From positions 1 to 5,300 of the forward strand of contig CAJJOO010000127.1 in the NCBI GenBank assembly GCA_905193395.1: a stretch of DNA of 5,300 nucleotides, written 5' to 3'. Position 1 is the first letter of the stretch. Each line of letters starts with the position of its first letter. Below the pieces are notes generated by a model that was not told the origin of the DNA, searched no databases, and worked only from the letters and a program-made list of their open reading frames with translations. This DNA comes from an uncultured Porphyromonadaceae bacterium (GTDB lineage: Bacteria > Bacteroidota > Bacteroidia > Bacteroidales > Muribaculaceae). Position numbers and translations under genes: made by a program. Below, one piece after another: positions 1 through 4,498 of the stretch.

Positions 1-1371
1 GCGGTTGTTGAAGAAGAACGACTGGACGTAGATTTCGGCGATACGTTTCGAGGCTCCCATCACGTTGGTGGGATTGACGGCCTTGTCGGTCGAAATCATC
101 ACGAATTTATCAACGCCGTATTCCACCGACAGGTCGGCCAGGTTTTTGGTTCCGAGGACGTTGGTCATGATGGCTTCGGACGGGTTGCGTTCCATCATGG
201 GCACGTGCTTGTAGGCGGCAGCGTGGAATACGTAGCGGGGACGGTAGCGTTTGAAAGCCTGTTCGAGGCGGCCGCGGTTTGCCACGTCGGCTATGAAAAG
301 ATGGATTTTGGTATCGGGATGCTTGGCCTCCATCTGCAACTGGAGTTCGTGCATGGGGGTCTCGGCCTGATCGAGCAGTACGATTTCTGCCACCTTCATG
401 CCGGCCACCTGGTTTACGATTTCGCTACCGATGGAGCCGGCAGCGCCGGTGACCATCACGGTCTGGCCGCGGAGCACGGCCTCGACGACGCTGGTGTCGG
501 GCTGAATCACGTCACGGCCCAGAAGGTCCTCGATGTGGATGTCGCGCACACTCGACGATACGGATTTGCTTTCCTTGCCGAACTCCTTGATGTCGCTGTA
601 CATCAGAAGTTTGATGTTGTTTTTAAGGAATATGTCGGCAATGCCGTTGCGCATGTATTTGAGTTGGGTTGACGGGAAGATGAGTGTCTTGCTGTTGTGT
701 TTGGCAAAGAATTCGGCGATTTCGTCGGGGTTGAACTGCACCAGGGGTATGTTGTTGATGGAGGGCACATTGACATCCGGTGCCACCGTCAGCATGGCCA
801 CCACCTTGTAGAATCCTTCCGGCTCGTTGTTGAGCGAGGTGGCGAAGGAAAATGAACTTACCGTGGATCCGAGGACGATGACGCGTTTGCGCTTGACGTC
901 GATGCCGGACAACTGGCGGTAAAGATACTTTACGGCCAGACGCATCAGCAACATTATGGAGAATGAAAGCAGTCCGAGGACAAATATGTTCCATAGACCG
1001 AAATAAGGTGAGGCTGTGACGAGGAACACGCAACCGGAAATCGCCACAAGAACAACGGACGAGGCGACAATCAACTGGACGACGCGATAAAGGTCCTCTA
1101 CAACGGAAAGACGGACAATATAGCGGTAGGTGCCTATCAAAGGCATCAGCGCGGCATAAACTACAATGCAGATGACGGCGCGGACAATATCTGACGCCCA
1201 CCACACGCCGGACAAGGCGGCCGGTTCGGAGGCTGCGGCAAAGGTGATACAACAACTAAGCGAGACAAGAATCACATCGACCATCCACACTGCCCATCGC
1301 GGAGTGGGGGCGGATAGAAATTTGGAAATCAGGCTGCTGTGGCCAAGTCGGTCTATTATTCTATTCCTCAT
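1..1371 (-). CDS. Membrane-anchored nucleotide-sugar 4,6-dehydratase, WbpM/PglF/CapD type (3' end outside window)
   Basis: The reading frame is open from ATG at 1371 to the window edge (457 residues seen). Family members are usually about 600-650 residues, so the C-terminal part is missing. The start is secure: it is the only ATG after an in-frame TAA at 1392-1390. Hydrophobic segments near residues 26-46, 61-78, 98-117 and 124-143 suggest four membrane helices. A cytoplasmic Rossmann-like domain follows from about 160; its usual glycine motif is degenerate (GSTVSS at 168-173). The catalytic SDR domain starts near 300: GAAGSIG (309-315) for NAD(P) binding, D362 in ADVAN, HAAAYKHVP (383-391), STDKAVNP (427-434) and MGASKR (438-443). 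The family converts UDP-GlcNAc or a similar sugar nucleotide to a 4-keto-6-deoxy sugar at the inner membrane face, an early step in surface-glycan synthesis. The Tyr of the classical YxxxK is Met438, as I recall for long-form dehydratases such as PglF. The class is certain; the exact substrate is not visible. Confidence 0.95.
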   Translation of the reverse strand, partial: MRNRIIDRLGHSSLISKFLSAPTPRWAVWMVDVILVSLSCCITFAAASEPAALSGVWWASDIVRAVICIVVYAALMPLIGTYRYIVRLSVVEDLYRVVQLIVASSVVLVAISGCVFLVTASPYFGLWNIFVLGLLSFSIMLLMRLAVKYLYRQLSGIDVKRKRVIVLGSTVSSFSFATSLNNEPEGFYKVVAMLTVAPDVNVPSINNIPLVQFNPDEIAEFFAKHNSKTLIFPSTQLKYMRNGIADIFLKNNIKLLMYSDIKEFGKESKSVSSSVRDIHIEDLLGRDVIQPDTSVVEAVLRGQTVMVTGAAGSIGSEIVNQVAGMKVAEIVLLDQAETPMHELQLQMEAKHPDTKIHLFIADVANRGRLEQAFKRYRPRYVFHAAAYKHVPMMERNPSEAIMTNVLGTKNLADLSVEYGVDKFVMISTDKAVNPTNVMGASKRIAEIYVQSFFFNNR

Positions 1372-1420
1372 AAGGGAGTATGTGGGCTTTTAATAAAAGT
1401 TAAAGCAAAGCAAAGAACGA

Positions 1421-1458
1421 TTTTGCGCCGGTTCAAAAATATTAATTCCGGTGCAAAA
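1421..1458. repeat. Inverted repeat overlapping the dehydratase -7 box (possible operator)
   Basis: TTTTGCGCCGG (1421-1431) and CCGGTGCAAAA (1448-1458) are inverted copies matching at 10 of 11 positions, separated by a 16-nt AT-rich spacer. The right arm shares five bases with the -7 box (1454-1461), and the predicted start near 1450 lies inside the repeat. A dimeric regulator bound here would block transcription of the dehydratase. In plus-strand RNA the one mismatch becomes a G-U pair, so a hairpin is the alternative reading. No regulator is identifiable from the window. Confidence 0.5.
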
Positions 1459-1485
1459 TTAATAAAAACAGGTAAATCTTACAAA
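1454..1485 (-). promoter_or_regulatory. Bacteroidota-type promoter for the dehydratase gene
   Basis: Read on the minus strand, TTTG (1485-1482) is followed after exactly 20 bp by TAATTTTG (1461-1454). This matches the known Bacteroides -33 TTTG and -7 TAnnTTTG consensus with its 19-21 bp spacing. The transcription start would fall near 1450, giving a leader of about 80 nt before the ATG at 1371. The leader is AU-rich and carries no clear Shine-Dalgarno sequence, as is usual in this phylum. Confidence 0.65.
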
Positions 1486-1500
1486 TCTTCCATAGAGGTC

Positions 1501-1582
1501 ATGTCTATCATTTTGAGGTCCTAAGGCGGACCGCCCTCGGCGCAGGCACGCGCAGGGCAACGCAGTGTCCGCAGACATGCGG
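1501..1582. other. GC-rich segment with nested and competing stems (possible structured leader RNA or intergenic repeat)
   Basis: Several complementary pairs nest here. ATGTCT (1501-1506) pairs with AGACAT (1573-1578), and GCGGAC (1526-1531) with GTCCGC (1567-1572). Inside is a hairpin made of GCCCT (1533-1537)/AGGGC (1554-1558) stacked on GCGC (1540-1543)/GCGC (1550-1553), with loop AGGCAC. GGCGG-A-CCGCC (1525-1535) is itself a palindrome. A local hairpin CCGCA-GACA-TGCGG (1569-1582) uses the same bases as the long-range stems, so the two folds exclude each other. This resembles a regulatory leader for the minus-strand gene, but it could equally be a dispersed intergenic repeat or chance structure in GC-rich DNA. 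It matches no RNA family that I recognise. Confidence 0.4.
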
Positions 1583-1593
1583 GCGCGATTTTG

Positions 1594-1624
1594 CAAAGTT
1601 ATGAAAAATTCGTTTCAAATCATA
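1594..1624 (-). promoter_or_regulatory. Weak second promoter-like site towards the dehydratase
   Basis: On the minus strand TAACTTTG (1601-1594) fits the -7 consensus TAnnTTTG. With a 19-bp spacer the -33 position reads TATG (1624-1621), one mismatch from TTTG; a perfect TTTG (1619-1616) sits too close, at 14 bp. If active, transcription would start near 1590 and carry the structured segment 1501-1582 at the head of a leader of about 220 nt. This is much weaker than the promoter at 1454-1485. Confidence 0.25.
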
Positions 1625-1644
1625 ATTTTTGTGTGAAAAATTGA

Positions 1645-1669
1645 CCCGCAAAATTTTGCGGGGGGGGGG
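1645..1669. repeat. Perfect 18-bp palindrome running into a ten-G tract
   Basis: CCCGCAAAATTTTGCGGG (1645-1662) is a perfect palindrome with no central gap. Its right end merges into an uninterrupted run of ten G (1660-1669). As RNA it would form a 7-bp stem with an AAUU loop. No T-run follows on the plus strand, which argues against a terminator for rightward transcription. The palindrome suits a dimeric DNA-binding protein. A homopolymer of this length is prone to replication slippage and could change spacing upstream of tsaB, about 80 bp from its -33 box. The function is unknown. Confidence 0.6.
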
Positions 1670-1702
1670 TAATAGCGGCGGAGGCGAAATTAAGTGGGGC
1701 GT

Positions 1703-1727
1703 GTCAGACTTGTCTGACTGGTCTGCG
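1703..1727. repeat. Inverted repeat GTCAGAC-TT-GTCTGAC with a third half-site
   Basis: GTCAGAC (1703-1709) and GTCTGAC (1712-1718) are perfect 7-bp inverted arms around TT. A further GTCTG at 1721-1725 gives a direct repeat of period 9 (TTGTCTGAC then TGGTCTGCG, 1710-1727). The array lies about 33 bp upstream of the tsaB -33 box, a place where an activator or repressor could bind. It may instead be one copy of a dispersed intergenic repeat. I cannot tell which from one window. Confidence 0.5.
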
Positions 1728-1750
1728 CGAAGGTGGCTGAGGTGTCAAAA

Positions 1751-1782
1751 TTTGGGGGTTTGAGTAATTTTGATTAATTTTG
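1751..1782 (+). promoter_or_regulatory. Bacteroidota-type promoter of the tsaB-tsaC-transferase operon
   Basis: TTTG (1751-1754), a 20-bp spacer and TAATTTTG (1775-1782) match the -33/-7 consensus exactly. A second identical TAATTTTG lies 10 bp upstream (1765-1772), but it has no TTTG at the right distance. The expected transcription start, near 1786, is only about four bases before the tsaB ATG (1790). The mRNA would therefore be leaderless or nearly so. Confidence 0.65.
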
Positions 1783-1789
1783 CCTCGCT

Positions 1790-2485
1790 ATGGCAGTAAT
1801 ATTAAATATTGATACAACCACCGCAGTGTGTTCGGCCGCACTCACGGCCGAAGGAATGGTTCTGGCGCACGACGAGGATTATAACGGACGCAACCATGCC
1901 GCGCTGCTCAGCGGGTTTATTAAGCATTGTCTTGATTTCGCGGCCGATAAGGAACTGAAACTCGATGCCGTTGCCGTGAGTCTCGGACCGGGCAGTTACA
2001 CCGGCCTCCGTATCGGCCTGAGCGAGGCCAAGGGCCTGGCCTACGGCCTTCAGGTGCCCCTGATTGGCGTCAGGACCCTCGAACTGATGGCATCGCGCGT
2101 AATGTTCTCGACCGACGACGTTGACCCTGAAAGCATCCTGATTCCGATGATCGACGCCCGCCGCATGGAGGTGTTCACCGCGGCCTACGATTTCGGACTG
2201 TCTGAACTCTCTGTTCCCGGCCCGATGATTCTGGATGAAAATTCATATTCCGAATTGACCTCCACCGGACGCCCGGTGCTGTTTTTCGGCGACGGAAGCG
2301 AGAAGGCACGGCAGTTCCTCGAACCCCGGGGCGCCGTCCATGTGCCAGACGTGGTGCCTCTGGCCGTTGACATGATTGCCCTGGCCGAGCGCGATTTCGC
2401 CCGCCGGCAGTTTATTGACACTGCCTATTCCACCCCGCTTTATCTGAAAGATTTCCAGGCCACTGTGCCAAAACCGAAATTATGA
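1790..2485 (+). CDS. tsaB: tRNA threonylcarbamoyladenosine biosynthesis protein TsaB
   Basis: This 231-residue protein has the length of E. coli TsaB and the ASKHA-fold motifs of the family. These are ILNIDTTTAVCSAAL at 4-18 (phosphate-loop-like N-terminus), NHAALL at 35-40, SLGPGSYTGLRIG at 64-76, PMIDARRMEVFTA at 119-131, and a C-terminus reading PLYLKDF (216-222). TsaB is the catalytically inert partner of TsaD. In bacteria TsaB, TsaD and TsaE together transfer threonylcarbamoyl from its AMP adduct to A37 of ANN-decoding tRNAs in the cytoplasm. The ATG at 1790 is the only start that keeps the conserved N-terminal strand. It lies just after the promoter, so the transcript has almost no leader. 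The stop TGA overlaps the ATG of tsaC by 4 bp. Neither tsaD nor tsaE is in the window. Confidence 0.95.
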   Translation: MAVILNIDTTTAVCSAALTAEGMVLAHDEDYNGRNHAALLSGFIKHCLDFAADKELKLDAVAVSLGPGSYTGLRIGLSEAKGLAYGLQVPLIGVRTLELMASRVMFSTDDVDPESILIPMIDARRMEVFTAAYDFGLSELSVPGPMILDENSYSELTSTGRPVLFFGDGSEKARQFLEPRGAVHVPDVVPLAVDMIALAERDFARRQFIDTAYSTPLYLKDFQATVPKPKL

Positions 2486-3057
2486 ATCCACAATATGCCG
2501 AAGACATAGCGCGTGCCGTGGCCACGATGCGTCGCGGAGGCGTGATACTCTATCCCACCGACACGGTATGGGGACTGGGATGTGATGCCCGCAACAGCGA
2601 GGCCGTGAAGCGTGTGTTTGAAATCAAACGCCGCTCGGACGCCAAGGCGCTGATAACCCTTGTCGACTCGGAGGCTATGCTCGAACGCACCGTCGACGAT
2701 GTTCCCGATGTGGCCTGTCAGTTGATTGAGGCGGCCGTGGAACCGGTCACGATAGTTTATGACGGCGGCCGCGACGTGGCTCCCGAACTCAAGGCCGAGG
2801 ATGGCTCGATAGGCGTGAGACTCACCCGCGAAGAATTTTCCGCGGCCCTGTGCCGCGCGATGGGCGGACCGGTGGTGTCGACTTCGGCCAATATCAGCGG
2901 CGAGCCGACTCCACGCGATTTCGCAAGCATATCCGACGGAATCAAGGATAGCGTCGATTACGTGTGTGAATCCCGCCGCGACGAGCCGCCTGCCGCCAAG
3001 GCCTCGACCGTGATAAAAATTTCTGCCGGTGGGCTGTTCAAAATATTGAGGAAATGA
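2482..3057 (+). CDS. tsaC: L-threonylcarbamoyladenylate synthase (TsaC/YrdC/Sua5 family, short form)
   Basis: This 191-residue protein consists of a single YrdC domain. Motifs in order: LYPTDTVWGLGCDA (23-36), EIKRRSDAKALI (47-58; Lys and Arg residues that contact ATP and bicarbonate in the family), EPVTIVY (87-93), GSIGVRL (108-114), GGPVVSTSANISGEPT (128-143) and STVIKI (175-180). The C-terminal Sua5 domain is absent, so it is the TsaC-like rather than the long Sua5 form. The enzyme makes threonylcarbamoyl-AMP from L-threonine, bicarbonate and ATP, the substrate used by the TsaB-TsaD-TsaE complex. The ATG lies in an ATGA overlap with the tsaB stop, and its own TGA overlaps the next start in the same way. 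The two t6A genes are therefore coupled and probably made in a fixed ratio. Confidence 0.95.
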   Translation: MNPQYAEDIARAVATMRRGGVILYPTDTVWGLGCDARNSEAVKRVFEIKRRSDAKALITLVDSEAMLERTVDDVPDVACQLIEAAVEPVTIVYDGGRDVAPELKAEDGSIGVRLTREEFSAALCRAMGGPVVSTSANISGEPTPRDFASISDGIKDSVDYVCESRRDEPPAAKASTVIKISAGGLFKILRK

Positions 3058-4466
3058 CGGTAGAGAAGCGGATTCGCCTGCAATTTGTGCTCAGCGACTA
3101 CGTTACGATCAACGTGGCGTGGCTGCTGTTTGACGTTATCCGCTATTTTTCGCTGCCCGAGGGGCACGAGATGCGTTCGCTATGGACGCTGCTCACCACC
3201 GACCCCTATATCCTGCTGGGTCAGATAGTCAATCCCCTCATGATGCTGGGGCTGTACTGGCTGTCGGGCTTCTACAACCGCGTGATGGACAAGTCGCGCA
3301 TCGAGGAAATAGGCAACACTGCTTTGGTGTCGCTTGCCGGCACGTTGCTGATATTCTTTACCACTCTGGTGAACGACAATGTGCCCGAACGCCTGTACAA
3401 CTACGAGATAATGCTGATTCTATGGCTGTTGCTGCTGTTGCCTACATTAGTGGGACGCCTGGTCATAACCGGCATACATTCGCAGCGCAGCCGCGAGGCA
3501 GGAGGCCTATACGATGCCCTGCTGCTTGGTCCCGAGGCCGATACACGTGCGCTGGCCGAGCGTCTCTCGCGCGGCGAACGCCATGAGTTCCGGCCTGTCG
3601 CACGTATAGTTACCGACGGTGTGCAAGCGTCGGACGGCGGACTGAAGTCCTACACTCCGGAGCGGCTTGACGAGGCACTTGCCGCCTGCAATCCCCAGGC
3701 CATAATCATAGCCTCGGACAGCGAGAAGATTCTGGCCGACAACGATATGATTACGCGGCTGTTCCGCAGTGAGGCCGACGTATATATCAGCGTGGGCCTG
3801 TCCCAGGCCGTGGCCGTGGGACGAAAAATCAATTCGGTTGTGAACGAGCCCCTGGTGAATATATCACGGGCGAACATCCCCGAGGCGACGCGAAATTTAA
3901 AGCGTGCCGGCGACGTTGTTCTTTCAGTTCTGGCGCTGGTTGCCCTGGCTCCGGTGTTTGCTGTCGTGGCCGTGCTGGTGAAGCGCGATTCTCCCGGGCC
4001 TGTCTTTTACCGGCAGGAAAGGGTGGGTTACCACAAGAAATTGTTTAAAATCATCAAGTTCCGCACCATGCGTACCGATGCCGAGGCCTCCGGACCCGCA
4101 CTTTCCAGCGCCTCAGACCCCCGTGTGACACCCTTCGGCCGCGTGATGCGCAAATACAGGATTGACGAACTGCCCCAGTTCTGGAACGTGCTGAAAGGCG
4201 AGATGTCCATTGTGGGGCCGCGCCCGGAGCGCGAGTATTTCGTGCGCCGTATAGCCGCGCGTGTGCCGCAATACAGCCTTATCCACCAGGTGCGTCCCGG
4301 CATAACGTCGTGGGGCATGGTGCGCTACGGCTATGCCATGTCGGTCGACGAGATGGTCGAAAGGCTGCGCTACGATCTGCTGTATCTCGACAACGTGTCG
4401 TTCGGCGTCGATGCCAAGATATTGCTCCACACGGTCCACACGGTTCTGACAGGCCGCGGCATGTAA
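3054..4466 (+). CDS. Polyprenyl-phosphate sugar-1-phosphate transferase (WcaJ/WbaP-type, bacterial sugar transferase family)
   Basis: This 470-residue protein has the full architecture of large polyisoprenyl-phosphate hexose-1-phosphate transferases. Four predicted membrane helices (about 14-32, 52-72, 88-104, 118-139) precede a Rossmann-like soluble domain (about 150-260) whose nucleotide-binding glycines are degenerate (LLLGPEADTRAL). The catalytic domain begins with KRAGDVVLS (283-291) and a membrane-dipping helix broken at P300. Then come DSPGPVFYRQERVG (312-325), KIIKFRTMRTDAE (332-344, holding the acidic pair D342/E344 near the expected Asp-Glu site), DPRVTPFGRVMRKYRIDELP (355-374), NVLKGEMSIVGPRPE (378-392) and RPGITSWG (414-421). 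It attaches a sugar phosphate from a UDP-sugar to undecaprenyl phosphate at the inner membrane, the first step of capsule, exopolysaccharide or glycan assembly. The specific sugar is not visible. Its ATG sits inside the tsaC stop (ATGA), so it is translated with the t6A genes. GAGGA lies only one base before the ATG, too close for a normal ribosome site. Confidence 0.93.
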   Translation: MTVEKRIRLQFVLSDYVTINVAWLLFDVIRYFSLPEGHEMRSLWTLLTTDPYILLGQIVNPLMMLGLYWLSGFYNRVMDKSRIEEIGNTALVSLAGTLLIFFTTLVNDNVPERLYNYEIMLILWLLLLLPTLVGRLVITGIHSQRSREAGGLYDALLLGPEADTRALAERLSRGERHEFRPVARIVTDGVQASDGGLKSYTPERLDEALAACNPQAIIIASDSEKILADNDMITRLFRSEADVYISVGLSQAVAVGRKINSVVNEPLVNISRANIPEATRNLKRAGDVVLSVLALVALAPVFAVVAVLVKRDSPGPVFYRQERVGYHKKLFKIIKFRTMRTDAEASGPALSSASDPRVTPFGRVMRKYRIDELPQFWNVLKGEMSIVGPRPEREYFVRRIAARVPQYSLIHQVRPGITSWGMVRYGYAMSVDEMVERLRYDLLYLDNVSFGVDAKILLHTVHTVLTGRGM

Positions 4467-4483
4467 GCCGCAGAAGGTTTTTT
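4456..4483 (+). terminator. Weak hairpin plus T-run between the transferase and the chloride channel gene
   Basis: GCGGC (4456-4460) and GCCGC (4467-4471) form a 5-bp GC stem around the transferase stop codon, followed six bases later by six T (4478-4483). The gap between stem and T-run makes it a poor intrinsic terminator. It may reduce rather than stop transcription into the channel gene 16 bp further on, or it may be chance. I see no TTTG/TAnnTTTG promoter in the 32-bp gap. Confidence 0.25.
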
Positions 4484-4498
4484 AGGTAAAAAAGGAAA

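Larger units (their letters stand above)
1372..1789. other. Divergent intergenic region between the dehydratase and tsaB
   Basis: This 418-bp stretch separates two divergently oriented genes. I find no convincing protein gene: the short open frames lack family motifs, and the longest overlaps the start of the dehydratase. It alternates AT-rich promoter-like parts (about 1380-1500, 1590-1645, 1745-1785) with GC-rich structured parts (about 1520-1590, 1645-1740). Besides the sites listed separately, it holds a short direct repeat (AAAGC twice, then AAAG, 1402-1415), a small AT-rich hairpin CTTTT-AAT-AAAAG (1387-1399) in the dehydratase leader, and GAAAAATT twice (1603-1610 and 1635-1642). The region is longer and more structured than two simple promoters require. 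Confidence 0.85.

Noticed and set aside
205..672. 155-residue plus-strand open frame, with a second one at 533-811
   Set aside because: Both lie antisense to the dehydratase, whose motifs (GAAGSIG, STDKA, MGASKR) fix the real frame; the open frames show no family motif and reflect GC-rich codon structure.
623..1255. 210-residue minus-strand open frame
   Set aside because: It is in a different frame from the dehydratase on the same strand (start 1255, not in register with 1371), is rich in Arg/Cys/His and has no domain signature; the true frame runs through it uninterrupted.
1339..1524. 61-residue plus-strand open frame (and a 75-residue one at 1166-1393) near the dehydratase start
   Set aside because: They overlap the dehydratase start and promoter on the opposite strand, have no recognisable motif and no promoter in the right direction.
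1616..1619. TTTG on the minus strand as the -33 element for the TAACTTTG box
   Set aside because: The spacing is 14 bp, well short of the 19-21 bp of this promoter class; only the imperfect TATG at 1624-1621 has suitable spacing.
1645..1662. Palindrome as an intrinsic terminator
   Set aside because: No gene ends into it from either side; both flanking genes point away. There is no T-run on the plus strand, and on the minus strand no upstream transcript is expected.
3182..3586. 134-residue plus-strand open frame inside the transferase
   Set aside because: It is out of frame with the transferase, whose domains cover the whole region; low-complexity composition of a shadow frame.
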